This document shows, in pieces, positions 1-10,348 of a DNA stretch of 64,000 nucleotides (position 1 is its first letter; each line of letters begins with the position of its first letter). The stretch covers positions 496,001 to 560,000 of the forward strand of contig JAWNZC010000294.1 of the NCBI GenBank assembly GCA_035771165.1, given 5' to 3'. A program made the translations under genes and the position numbers. Source of the stretch: Paragorgia papillata. Its lineage: Eukaryota > Cnidaria > Anthozoa > Scleralcyonacea > Coralliidae. The notes beneath the pieces were generated by a model. The model searched no databases. It was not told the DNA's origin and saw only the letters and a list, made by a program, of their open reading frames with translations.

Positions 1-345
1 TTTAAACGAACACAGATAAACAATTTAAAGATCTTACCATTAATAATTTCCATTCTAACCGTTTTGTAGCCGTTTTTGTTTTCTGTAGAACGTATTGCTT
101 CGCCTAAATGTCCAATTTCTTCTTTCATTTGCCCACTCCGTTATAATTTCGGCGCCATTGTTGCTTAACAGAACAACCGCTGGCTCTAATGATCACTGTT
201 CGTGCCATACTACGCATTTTGTCATTGGTCAATTGTTTTAAAAGAATGACTTTCATTGGTTTATCCCAGAGGTTTATATCACCAGTTATAAACTCCTGCA
301 ATAGCCAATGAAATTCGAGGATTTGCATTATAAACTTATAAATTT
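1..345 (+). repeat. Right end of a palindromic transposon (element runs off the window)
   Basis: This stretch matches the right arm of the palindromic element at 10750-11110 in the same orientation, and is the reverse complement of 362-640. It starts with TTTAAACGAACACAGATAAA and ends in an AT-rich tip near 345. The inner part of the element would lie left of the window. Open frames on either strand here are by-products of the palindrome; no coding signal is recognised. The family is not identified. Confidence 0.7.
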
Positions 346-361
346 ATACTAATTGGTGATA

Positions 362-1080
362 TAAACCTCTGGGATAAACCAATGATAGTCTTTCTTTTAA
401 AAAAATTGACCAATGACAAAATGCGTAGTATAGCAAGAACAGTGATCATTAGAGCCAGCGGTTGTTCTGTTAAGCAACAATGGCGCCGAAATTATAATGG
501 AGTGGGCAAATGAAAGAAGAAATTGAACGTTTAGGCGAAGCAATACGTTCTACAGAAAACAAGAACGGCTACAAAATGGTTAGAATGGAAATTATTAATG
601 GTAAGATCGTTAAATTGTTTATCTGTGTTCGTTTAAAACGAAATAACTGCAAACAAAATACATTTCAAAATTACGCTAGCTGTTGACAAGATTTCGTGAT
701 GTAAACTATATGCAAAATTGAATGTTTCTTTCAACTTTTTGTCACTTTTACAAAACAAATGAGTGGATATATATTGTTTCAATATTGTACATGAAAATCC
801 ATGCTAAATTATGCAAGAAAACTTTTCTTTTCCATCAATTACTGTACGGGCCAAGCAGATGTCCGAAATGACTGTTGAACGTTTGTTGTTGGCTGTTAAA
901 AAATGTATTAAACGAGCCTCAAAGAATATGTTTTGGTCGAGAATTTATTTAACTTTTGTTGGTAGACATATACTAAAACAATTAGGCAACTCGCCCTCGT
1001 TTTCTATGAGCGATAGTCAACTCGGCTTCGCCTCGTTGACTATTCTCTCATAGAAAACTCGGGCTCGTTGTCTAATTGTT
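362..1080 (-). repeat. Second, inverted end of the same palindromic transposon
   Basis: Bases 362-637 are the reverse complement of 1-275, so the two stretches form a palindrome with a spacer of under 100 bases. The match to 10350-11110 continues to about 1080. It includes the family's central palindrome, with GACTCGGCTTCGCCTCGTTGAC-like halves around 1018-1045 and ACTCGGGCTCGTTGTC near 1060. Two element tips therefore face each other. Beyond 1080 the sequence turns into the duplicated SRCR flank, so the other arm of this copy is missing. Confidence 0.7.
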
Positions 1081-1292
1081 AATTATAAGATAGAGAATTG
1101 AAAAATTAAAACGAGTTTTTGAGATATGCACAGAGAGAAATTTACATCTCCCACTTGTTCAGTAAATAAATAACAGGTGACTTGGACGATTTCTTATCAA
1201 TATAAATAATTAGTTTTGGTCGTCTTTTAGAACAAATTGACGAGTGACGATTAATTACTGCTTATTCATTTTATAAATTCTGTTGTACCAAC

Positions 1293-1598
1293 CTTGCCCA
1301 GAGCAACGAACTCCAGCAACTTTCCCATGGTTACAATTGTGCTTTCCCCAGCCTTTGTGTTCGCACTCAAAGATCGACGACTCCGTACCAGAACATTGGA
1401 CATTGTTCAGCCATATCTGCCCTGTTCCAGAAACAAGTGAAGATCCTTGATAAGCAGCCTCAGTGTCAATCAAACCAACTTGTCTGCAAACAACGCGAGC
1501 GTCATTTATATCCCATCCATCATCGCATACTGTTCCCCAAGTTCCATTGTGAAATACTTCTACGCGTCCAGTATTTTCTGACCCTATAATATGGACAC
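1293..1598 (-). CDS. SRCR domain exon, complete (most 3' exon seen)
   Basis: A 306-bp exon (102 codons) encodes one scavenger-receptor cysteine-rich domain, a disulphide-rich extracellular module used for ligand binding in receptors and secreted proteins. Visible motifs are [59 protein letters not shown] and AGVRCSGQ. The six cysteines fit a group A pattern. The acceptor AG is complementary to 1599-1600 and the donor GT to 1292-1291; both leave phase 1, so the exon is a symmetric module that can be duplicated without breaking frame. There is no start or stop codon of its own. The exon and its downstream flank (about 1081-1620) are duplicated at 13704-14245. The whole protein is unknown. Confidence 0.88.
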
Positions 1599-1718
1599 CT
1601 TAAAAAACGATAAAATTTTGAAAAATAATTCATTTTGCCAATGTATTATCGTGTTGCGTATAAAATTTACATATGATTATAGCCGTAAAGTGTATTATTT
1701 GATAACATAAAAATATTT

Positions 1719-1912
1719 AAGAAATAGAAAATGGCCGCTCGTGTTTATATAGGCTGATGCAGACACGAGAGTGAGTTGGGAGAATTCGAAAGTTTATGTG
1801 AACGCGAGCCGTAGGCGAGGGTTTGTTTACATAAGTACTTTCGAATTCTCCCAACTCACTCGAGTGTTTGCATCAGGTTATATAAACACAGGGCATCCAT
1901 TTTCTATTTCTT
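1719..1912. mobile_element. Small palindromic MITE, about 194 bp
   Basis: AAGAAATAGAAAATGG at the left is mirrored by the reverse complement at the right, and the arms pair over about 80 bases (GAGTTGGGAGAATTCGAAAG against CTTTCGAATTCTCCCAACTC). It has no ORF. Half-copies of one arm occur at 3275-3385 and 12635-12720. The structure is that of a non-autonomous foldback element. It sits in the intron upstream of the exon at 1293-1598. A clear target-site duplication was not found. Confidence 0.75.
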
Positions 1913-2620
1913 TTATGAAACAAGACGCCCGCTAGGCGTTAACTCGGGCTACTGATTTCTGAAAGCTTCGCGTAGCCTGTGCGTACTCTAGCAAGACTAC
2001 ATGACAATGGCAATGCATATAATTGCATAGATTGTCACAAATATAATTTATGGTCTTATATGAACTGCTGCCGTGCAGGAAGCGCCGAAGGTTTGCTAAT
2101 AGTATAAATGTAAACAAGGCCGTTTTTCTGAAAATTCAACAACGGATCTAATATATTTAGTAGACAAAACCTATAGTGTCGGATTCGGCAAATTCAAGCG
2201 ATCATTTTGATATAGAATTTATTTAAATTCGGACAAATAGAAAATATTTAAACATGTTTTAAAACACACGTTTCCAAATGTAATACGACACGCGATATCT
2301 AGACATGCACTGAACATGTTCAACATATTGATATCTTATTATCTTACCGGTATTTGCTCTATTCGGTGCTTATTATTATACTTGCATTTTGTAGTTGTCG
2401 GACTATAAAGCAGCAAGGCCAGGACCAACCTGATTTGAAATAGCTCGTCATCTTTTACGTACTAGGTCTACCGCGATCGCCGGCGTGTGCAGTTGTAAAA
2501 ATTGTAAAGCATTTGTAAGCATGTTTATGATGAATTGAAGCCAATTGTCAGCCGCATTACTGATCAACTATAACTCGGTCACTTGCAAAGCTATTCAAAG
2601 AAGTAAACAACTGAGAAACA
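1913..2620. other. Intronic sequence with no recognised feature
   Basis: AT-rich, stop-rich sequence in all frames. A weak minus-strand open frame near 1932-2117 has no recognisable similarity and looks like chance. Nothing can be assigned. Confidence 0.5.
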
Positions 2621-2985
2621 GTGAAATGTCTTGCAAATATTCAAAAACATCGATAAAATGGCAATAAAAGCTTCGTTCAAAAGAGACAACCACTGATCAT
2701 CCGGAGACAACTCGGCCAAACCTCGGTTTCGCAATTATTAAACATGACTGTTCTCTGACGTCCTTCACTCCTTCAGTTTAAAGTTTCCAATTATTTTTAA
2801 TACACCTTGATTCGCTGACAGTCTGACTACTCTGACATCTTTGTTTGAGACGACTGCTGGGTAGTGTGGCAAGAAATGTCGTGGAAATATTCAAAAACAT
2901 CGATAAAATGCAAGAAAAGCTTCGTCCAAGTCCAAGGGACAACTCGCCATGAAAGTGAAATCTCGGTTTCGCAAAGCTGCTGGGG
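2621..2985. repeat. Imperfect local direct duplication (about 247-bp offset)
   Basis: GAAATGTCTTGCAAATATTC at about 2621 recurs as a close variant at about 2871. Both copies run through AAAAACATCGATAAAATG and AAAAGCTTCGT, then share ACAACTCG and CTCGGTTTCGCAA. Small indels separate them. Open frames across the copies (2778-3129, minus) have no recognisable domain and are treated as noise. Confidence 0.65.
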
Positions 2986-3251
2986 CAATATCGCAACCCC
3001 CAAAAAACAATAACACGACCGAAACCTAGACTCGTCTACCTGCGGTAGCCCGAGTAATAAGGCTAAAAAATGTGCCGTGACATCACAACCGTGTTTACAT
3101 AGCCTGATATAAACACAGTAATTGACCAATCACAGCGTGCGTAAGACGCAACCTATTTTATAAATATAATTATAATATTGTTACATAATTATGTTCATTT
3201 TGTAGTTACATATATGTACGTGTTCAAAAAACACCTTGTTGTTATTAACTC

Positions 3252-3274
<23 letters not shown>

Positions 3275-3282
<8 letters not shown>

Positions 3283-3385
3283 CCTACGGCTCGGGTTCAC
3301 ATAAACTTTCGAACTTTCGAACTCACTGCCGTGTTTGCATCAGGCTATATCGACACGGGCGGCCATTTACTATTTCTTACATATG
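3275..3385. mobile_element. Half-copy of the 194-bp palindromic MITE
   Basis: The sequence from CTACGGCTCGGGTTCACATA to CTATTTCTTA parallels the right half of the MITE at 1719-1912, including GTTTGCATCAGGCTATAT. Only one arm is present and it follows a (TA)n run at about 3246-3280. It carries no coding signal. Confidence 0.55.
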
Positions 3386-3511
3386 ATATATAATTCTAAA
3401 GCACTTTTTTGTTATTCTTTGACTTGAAATTTTCTAGTTTAGTGGTATAGTTTAGTGGATGATGTAGACTCCAGTTTTTGTAATAAAGAATGATAAAAAC
3501 AGCATGTACTA

Positions 3512-3999
3512 TTTACAGAATAAGTGGCAGTTCTGTATTGGGGTATAGACACGAGGCGAAGCGGAATGCCTGTATTCCGATACAGAACGGACACGAATTC
3601 TGTAAATTACTTCTAAAACGCCTATTTTAAGTTAGCTAAAACTACATCATGTTAAGAGCTGATAAACCTTCGCGGTAAGGTTTAATAGGCTGTACGATTA
3701 TCAAGTAGTGACGTGAGCATGCGCTTCGATTTAGTATTAGTCCCACGTTTTATTTTCTAAGTAACCTGCCATAAATAGCCGTTCTGTATGATCATCATTT
3801 GTTGTTCGGCAATGGTTGTTGTTCGACAAAGGTTTCCATCTTCATCTTGTACGAGGAGGCTCCTCACTCAAGATAGTTGAATGCGAAGTGTCTGTACACT
3901 TGCTACAGAACTGATATCAGTGTCTGTAAATGTAATACAGAACTGACGTTTTGTTAAACAGTTCTGTGTCACATTTACAGCACTGGTATCAGTTCTGTA
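3512..3999. repeat. Pair of related hairpins bounding about 490 bp
   Basis: Two separate inverted repeats flank a non-coding core. At 3512-3606, TTTACAGAAT...CAGTTCTGTAT pairs with ATACAGAACGG...ATTCTGTAAA. At 3904-3999, TACAGAACTGATATCAGTG...TACAGAACTG pairs with CAGTTCTGTG...CACTGGTATCAGTTCTGTA. Both share the core CAGTTCTGTA. This may be one short element with a hairpin at each end, or two unrelated hairpins. No ORF lies between them. Confidence 0.6.
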
Positions 4000-4011
4000 T
4001 CGGGGTAAACA

Positions 4012-4150
4012 GACATTGATTAAACCTTAATTTCTTTTGAATTCTCCTCATGAATTATTAATGAGTTTTAGAATATATACTGACATTGATTAAACCTTAA
4101 TTTCTCTTGAATTTTCCTCATGAATTATTAATGAGTTTTAGAAGTATATA
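4012..4150. repeat. Two-copy tandem duplication, 70-bp period
   Basis: GACATTGATTAAACCTTAAT at 4012 recurs at 4082. Each copy runs through CTCATGAATTATTAATGAG to GTTTTAGAA with few mismatches. The second copy runs into a (TA)n tract. This is probably simple slippage or an unequal duplication. Confidence 0.85.
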
Positions 4151-4636
4151 TATATATATATATATAGGAGAACTCTTAACAACGAACACATTATGCCTGG
4201 ATTACAAATCTTCAAGTCATATATATATATTTATTATATGGCTAGGTTTGATTTCCGGTCCGTACGCAAAACGAGGAATGCTGATTGGTTCCTGTGAGCG
4301 GTCGGGATTTTTCGATATTGACCCCTGATATTGACCGAGCGGTCAATACGCTTTTTTTCACCGGGGCCCTGTAAGTTTTGGCGGGAAACTCATTCCGGAG
4401 TTGATTTGAATGCAAATAAAAGAGAACTGGGTATCTTTATTCAAATATTCTGAACAATAAACTGTGTTGGAACATTACTGCTGGTTTTCTTTAAAGCTGT
4501 TTATCAAAAACACGACAAATAAAAGCCTGCGAACTGGTGTAAACAAGAAGGCCGAGAAGCGACACGAAAAGTTTTCCAGGTACGGTAAACAGCATAACAA
4601 CGCTCGAAACAAAATAAAATTAACCATTAGTCATAT

Positions 4637-4760
4637 AATAAATTATTTATTAACCTCATTTGCTCGGTCTGTACGGGAAAGTATTTGCCTTCCGTTTTAT
4701 CGCACAAACCTCGCTCCTTCGTCGCTCGGTCTGTACGAAAACCTCAGTCAAAAGTAGCGT
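4637..4760. mobile_element. Diverged fragment resembling the recombinase-element hairpin
   Basis: AATTATTTATTAACC followed by TCGGTCTGTACGGGAAAGTA and TTTGCC resembles the first half of the hairpins at 30015-30152 and 31986-32129 (TTATTTACC...GGTCCGTA...AATATTTGCCCTCGG). The palindromic second half is not well kept. It is interpreted as a decayed relative of those element ends. The similarity is partial and judged by eye. Confidence 0.35.
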
Positions 4761-4797
4761 GCTGCGTAGGCAGTGTTCAACAGTCGAAATCAGTATA

Positions 4798-4950
4798 GTA
4801 AGGTTTAATATACTGCCGAAACAGAGAACGTATAGGAGTCTAACGTTTCGAGCAAAGACCGCACTTTTCTCTCTGACGAAGGGCCTTCTCTAACGCTCGA
4901 AACGTTAGACTCCTACGTCAGTCTCTGTCTTGGCGTATATCAAACCTTAC
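4798..4950. repeat. 153-bp inverted repeat with a possible hammerhead-like core
   Basis: The tip GTAAGGTTTAATATACTG is matched by the reverse complement of GCGTATATCAAACCTTAC. The inner arms contain GGAGTCTAACGTTTCGAGC and its inverse GCTCGAAACGTTAGACTCC. On the plus strand, CTGACGA near 4873 followed by CGAAAC near 4897 matches the hammerhead ribozyme core (CUGANGA...GAAA), a motif known from the ends of Penelope-like elements. Whether it folds correctly was not established. It could be a Penelope-like end or a MITE. Confidence 0.5.
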
Positions 4951-4986
4951 TACATTTCGATTGTTATATATATATATATATATATA

Positions 4987-5070
4987 TTATACCATCAGCC
5001 CGTGTCGTATATGCATGAGCTTATATCCAATTGGCTATTAGTCATATACGACGAGAGCGAATGGTATAAT
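4987..5070. repeat. Short palindromic repeat next to (TA)n
   Basis: ATTATACCAT...GTGTCGTATATG pairs with CATATACGACGAGAG...ATGGTATAAT. It directly follows a (TA)n run at about 4966-4987. It is a small foldback structure with no ORF. Confidence 0.55.
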
Positions 5071-5835
5071 TGTCTTATTATATAGCAAAACATTTATAAA
5101 AATAAAGAAGAACTGTTAATTCATAACGGAAATGAATCGCTTGAAAAAAATCGAACTTCCGCCACCCATATATTTCCGCCGAAAACGTGCGGAAAAACTA
5201 CACTTTGTTGATTTACGCCTTTATATGGCCTACAAGCAATACAATTTTCATTCATAGCTTTAGCTTTAGGAAATATATTTTACTGGTTTCTACATTTATA
5301 AGTATACGTATGTTTACGACTTGTGTTATTTTGGTTTTTAAAGAAAACATTCGGTAATATAATAAATGTAAGGTTTTGTAAAGCCCGTTTCAGTAGTTTT
5401 TTCCTGTTAAATTGGTAATTTTGCTATTCTGAGTTATGAGTTATGAGTTATGAGTTATTTGTTGACTGTTAGTTTTTACTCAATAAAATTTTATATTATT
5501 TTATATATATATATATTTCTATCACCAACTCTTGAATTTGATTGGCTATACAGTTGCTGATGGTGGCCAGACACTGCACTTATAAAATCGTCACTGTCAC
5601 CAGTTAATCTGCGCTATGCAGACTGCATGTAAATAGACAATATCTATATATATATATGTAAATAGACAATATATATATATATATATATATTCAAACAAAC
5701 AAAGTGTTGTTCGCGAAATGTCGAAAAGTGCTCATTACCGTAAAGATAGAGGCGCCTGAAGATCGCCCAGCGTGAAACTGACAGTAGCGACCATCAACAT
5801 TTGAGGTAAGCCCACTTATAGTATATATATATTAC
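5071..5835. other. AT-rich stretch with (TA)n runs, no gene seen
   Basis: It contains several (TA)n runs (about 5498-5514, 5644-5656 and 5668-5690), a short run of TTATGAG near 5436-5458, and one copy of CACCAACTCTTGAATTTGAT near 5523 that recurs at 5838 at the tip of the next element. No coding frame is supported. Confidence 0.5.
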
Positions 5836-6076
5836 TGTCACCAACTCTTGAATTTGATTGGCTATATTGCACGAGTTTTTATCTGCTGACTGTCTGATGA
5901 TAGAAACTTTTGGCGACAAACCAACGAAAAGCTTTTTAACTAAATTGACCAGTCACAAAACGTATAGTATTTGATAAGCAACAACACTAGCGCTTAATTT
6001 GCACTACTTAACAATTAGACAACGAGCCCGAGTTTTCAATGAGCGAATAATCAACTCGGCTTCGCCTCGTTGACTA

Positions 6077-6660
6077 CACTAGAAAACCTGGCGTGTTGCA
6101 AATGTGTCGAAACAACACGCCGTTTTGTCCTGAAAGTGTGTTGAACACACTTTTGACGTGTTGTATTTTAGGCGTGTTGTAGTTAGACGTGTTGCATAAA
6201 ACACGCCTTTGACGTGTTGTATATTGACTAAAACACGCATTTGGCGTGTTTTTCATTATCAAAACAACACGCCGTTTTGTCCTCTCAGTTGACACGCCAA
6301 AAGCGTGCTGAACACGGTTTTGGCGTGTTGTCAATGCTAGTGTGTTGTAGGAACACACCAGGCGTGTTATTACTGGTCACACATCAAGAAACAACACATC
6401 AGGCAACAACACGTTAAGCAACAACACGTCAAGAAACAACACATATAAAAAACAACCCATCAAGAAACAACACATCAGGCAACAACACGTTAAGCAACAA
6501 CACGTCAAGAAACAACACATATAAAAAACAACACATCAAGAAACAACACGTCAAGAAACAACACACCAAAATAAACATCACGCCAAGAAACAACACGTCG
6601 AAATGTGTGATCTGAGAGAACAAAGTAAAACACTCAACAACACACAAATTGTGTGTTAAA
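6077..6660. repeat. Left subterminal array of CGTGTTG / CAACACG motifs
   Basis: Dozens of short motifs such as GGCGTGTTG, GACGTGTTG and AACAACACGTCAAG occur in both orientations with irregular spacing. From about 6380 the array becomes a regular direct repeat of AACAACACGTYAAG. Such clustered subterminal motifs are typical transposase-binding regions in several DNA transposon families; that role is inferred. Minus-strand frames here (6074-6677) encode only repeat-derived peptides. Confidence 0.7.
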
Positions 6661-7234
6661 TTCAAAAACACATACAAAATATAACTTAAGGTTGATACAT
6701 TTTATTTTTACACTTTAGTTGGCATATATATACTGTAAAGGCGCTCGAATAAATAGTCTATAATATATAATTGGTACTGATCTCAGTGAGAATTGGCAAT
6801 CTATTGATTGTCTCGCATACGTAACGTCGCCTAACCTTCGTAATTTAATAGTTCGTTTCTTGGCATTAATTTTTGTTAATCAATTAATCTGTTCTATAGC
6901 GTAAATAAAACATAAATGGTTTTAGATACCACGTTCCTTTTTTTCACTTCACGCAGTTCTGCAAACCTATAATAAAATAGTAAAAGAGTAATGTAAAAAC
7001 TATAAATTAAATTAAATACTATAATTTAAACACTTTAGTACTCTAATGTCATAATACCATATTGAGCAATGAGCAATGATACATGTAACGTCGTAAGCAC
7101 AGGATGTTGGTCGTCCAATAATCTGAGCCAGAGGCTCATGTTAAAAGTGCACGACATAAGCTAAGACCTAAGTGTTGATTTTACGATTTTATACAATTTG
7201 GCCTAGAGTATTTTGGTATTTTAATATTATACAC

Positions 7235-8545
7235 TCTACACTCTGCACTCTCAAACCTCTACACTCTCTGCACTTCACACTCTGCACTCTACACTCTGCA
7301 CTCCAGACTCACTGCAGTCCACACACTCCACACTCAACTCTCTCTGCACTCCACACTCTCTGCACTCCACTCCACACTCTACACTATGTACTCTCCACTT
7401 TACTACACTCTGCAGCCTGTACTCTGCTCCGCACTCTACACTCTGCAGCTTGCACTCTGTACTCTGCACATTCCACTCTGGCTCTGCAGTCTTCACTCTG
7501 CAGTCTACACTCTGCAACTTGTACTCTACACTCTTCACTCTCCACTCTGCAGCTTGAAATCTGCAGCCTGCACTCTACAGCTTGCACTCTGCACTATACA
7601 CTCTGCAGCTTACACTCTCCACTCTGTAGCTTGAACTCTACAGCTTGCACTCTGCAGCTTGCACTCTGCAGCTTGCACTCTGCACTTTGCACTATACACT
7701 CTTCACTCTCCACTCTTCACTCTCCACTCTCCACTCTGCAGCTTGCATTCTGCAGCTTGCACTCTGCAGATTGCACTCTGCAGCTTGCACTCTGCAGCTT
7801 GCACTCTGCAGCTTGCACTCTGCAGCTTGCACTCTGCAGCTTGCACTCTGCAGCTTGCACTCTGCACTATACACTGTGCAGCTTGCACTCTTCACTCTCC
7901 ACTCTGCAGCTTGAACTCTGCAGCTTGCACTCTACAGCTTGCACTCTGCACTATACACTCTGCAGCTTATATTCTGTACTCTCCACTCCACACTACACCC
8001 GGTACTCTACACTACACTCTGTACTCTACACTACATGCTACACTCTGCATGTACTTTCCACTCTCCACTAAGCACTCTGAAATCTGAACTCTGCTCTCCG
8101 AACTCTACACTCAGCAATTTGCACTCCATACTCAGCACTCTACACTCCACAACCTACACTTTGTACTCTCCACTAAGCACTCTCCATTCTCCACTCTCCA
8201 CTCTGCACTCTCTGTTCTACACTCTGCACTATCCATTCTACATTCTACACCAAGAACTCTGCACTCTACATTCTACACTCTCAATGCACTCTACACTCTC
8301 AGTGCACTCTATCTACACTCTCAGTGCACTCTATCTACACTCTCAGTGCACTCTATCTACACTCTCATTGCACTCTACACTCTAAGTGCACTCTACACCC
8401 TCACTACACTCTCATTGCATTCTCCACTCTCCACTTTACACTCTCAGTGCACTCTATACTCTCCATTCTCCATTCTACACCAAGAACTCTGCACTCTACA
8501 TTCTAAACTATGTACTCTGCATTTTCCAATCTGCACTCTAGACTC
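7235..8545. repeat. CACTCTGCAGCTTG-type minisatellite, about 1.3 kb
   Basis: A degenerate tandem array is built on CACTCTGCA/CACTCTACA/CACTCTCCA, with a clean 14-bp core CACTCTGCAGCTTG at about 7640-7870. It later shifts to CACTCTCAGTG variants (8270-8460). It is strongly pyrimidine-biased on the plus strand and open in several frames, giving predicted peptides of TLHSALCSLHS type. These are a consequence of the repeat and are not regarded as genes. It lies entirely inside the 4.27-kb transposon. Confidence 0.9.
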
Positions 8546-8559
8546 TACGTACAATTCAA

Positions 8560-9834
8560 ATTCAGTAAAATTTTGCTGTTAAGAACCTTCATAGGAATTT
8601 TTGTGTGTAAAACTTGCATATTTATATAATTGATAGTGGTCAACAGAGAGTTTATATAGTTTGTAATACATAATTGCTTTAATTTATAGATGATTTCATT
8701 CAAGCCATTTATTAAATTGCTTTTTTGTGGGTTTAATAAAGGGCATGTACAAAACTAGTGATCAATTGATATTTAGTAGCCTAATGGATTTAGAATACCT
8801 GTTCTTTGACTATCTCTTGCAAATTTTAAATTGTTTGGTTGCATTATTTCTTGTCGGACCTCATTAGGGAACTCAAATAAACAAAACTTCAAAAAAAGAC
8901 TAGGGAACAGAGGTCTCCAATTAAACCACATTTCTCTGTTTAAGCCAACTAGTCTTTTTGCACTGAATGAAGGAATGTTTGTGATACAAGTGATGTTTTG
9001 TATGCTTCCTGAAGCTACCAAGCAACCTTTCTTGTGAAGTTTATATTTTATAGTCTTTTTAGATCTACCAAATATAGGTTGATAGTAGTTAATTGTAAAT
9101 TCAATTGGATTGGGAAAATTTAGGACGACAGCTCATAGGTTATCGCGGCGGATGTACATGCAAGGATTTAAAAGTTTAAAAATGACTAGATGTTTAATTA
9201 GGACAAATATGTGTTTAGTGAACAATTTACTTTAATCGTTATATGAATTCTTACCTTATATACAATGATATTACAGCTTTGTAGTTTCTTTTTTGTCGAA
9301 CTGTTTCAGTTCATACAGTACAAACTTCACGTAAGATAACAAACAAAAACGAAAACCCGAACCATTGTATTTCCACACTTGACTGGCCAGTTTGAGATGC
9401 TTTTTCTTTTACATTGGGTTCTCAAGAGTTGAACATAAAAATAGAAACAATATTATATTATTCATATGATATTGATAGGTTTTTTTAATCAACGTCGTGG
9501 CGTTCATGCCGTTATAAAATTTTACTTACTGTGTCCAAAGCTTGATATTCTTCGTAACATTTCTTTATTAAAAGTCCTCAGCTCTGCCTGGTAGTGGTAT
9601 TTACAGTTGTAGTGAACTTTGTCTCTTCCAAGGATACAATTCAGACGTTATAAATGTTGTGGTTTACTGTTATTTTCTCAAAAAAACTATTTTTCAAACA
9701 AAAAACATATAAAAACCTTCGCCCTGTGGCCCCGCAGCCCTGGACTTCGGACTGAAAGAAGTGGCGTGATGTTTCGTCATCACTTTCAATATATGGCGCG
9801 GTTTACCATATAAGGTCCGGTTACGTCACCAGCT
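8560..9834. other. Interior of the 4.27-kb transposon, no gene recognised
   Basis: AT-rich sequence with short overlapping open frames. The minus frame at 8773-9021 reads WFNWRPLFP and FPNEVRQEIMQPNN and could be a decayed coding fragment, but it matches no family known to me. The plus frame 8831-9037 is its antisense. Nothing else is supported. Confidence 0.4.
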
Positions 9835-10348
9835 TGCAGCAACAACACGTTAAACGTGTTCTTTTAATACGCTGGCGTGTTCTTCACCGGCAGTCATCGG
9901 CAACAACACATTAATGTATGTTTTTCATTCTTCAGTAACCACACGTCGGTGTGTTCTTTTAACACGCTGGCGTGTTCTTCAGCAACAATTTTTGGCGATA
10001 ACACCTTGATTTGTTCTTTCAACACGTCGGTGTGTTCTACTCCAACAACACGTTGTTGTGTTGTTTTAACACATCGGCGTGTTTCATGGCTTTTGCAACA
10101 CACTTTTGCTGTGTTGTAGCAGTTTTTTGACGTGTTGTTGACAGTTGATGGCGTGTTGTTTGAATTTGGTGTGTTGTTACAACACGCTAGAACTTATTTA
10201 GACGTGTTCTTCCAACTGCATATTGAAAAAACAACACACTGACGTGTTATAACTTCACAAGGCAAGGTTTTCGTAACACGTCAACGTGTCGCATAAACAC
10301 GTCGACGTGTTCTAACAACACGCTTACAACACGTCAAGTTTTCTAGTG
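9835..10348. repeat. Right subterminal array of CGTGTTG / CAACACG motifs
   Basis: This is the mirror-end counterpart of 6077-6660. Motifs such as CAACACGTTAAACGTGTTC, CACGTCGGTGTGTTC and ACGCTGGCGTGTTC form many small inverted pairs. It ends in the terminal inverted repeat at 10348. Small ORFs at 9877-10119 on both strands are repeat by-products. Confidence 0.7.

Larger units (their letters stand above)
6077..10348. mobile_element. 4.27-kb DNA transposon, TA target duplication, non-autonomous
   Basis: The termini are CACTAGAAAAC at 6077 and GTTTTCTAGTG ending at 10348, inverted copies of each other. TA is duplicated outside (6075-6076 and 10349-10350). The insertion lies inside the central palindrome of another element, and the paralogue at 1000-1080 shows an equivalent unfilled sequence. 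Both ends carry hundreds of bases rich in CGTGTTG/CAACACG. The middle holds a CACTCTGCAGCTTG minisatellite. No transposase was recognised; open frames at 7172-8580 are translations of the minisatellite. A TA duplication fits Tc1/mariner-like or ISL2EU-like elements, but the superfamily cannot be assigned. Confidence 0.75.

Noticed and set aside
1255..1473. Self-contained 72-codon protein starting at the internal methionine of the SRCR exon
   Set aside because: The frame is open upstream to a splice acceptor and downstream codons after 1293 are intron; it is one domain exon, not a small gene.
7172..8582. Up to 299-codon frames encoding TLHSALCSLHS-type repeats
   Set aside because: Translation of the CACTCTGCAGCTTG minisatellite; several frames on both strands are open at once, and no non-repeat domain is attached.
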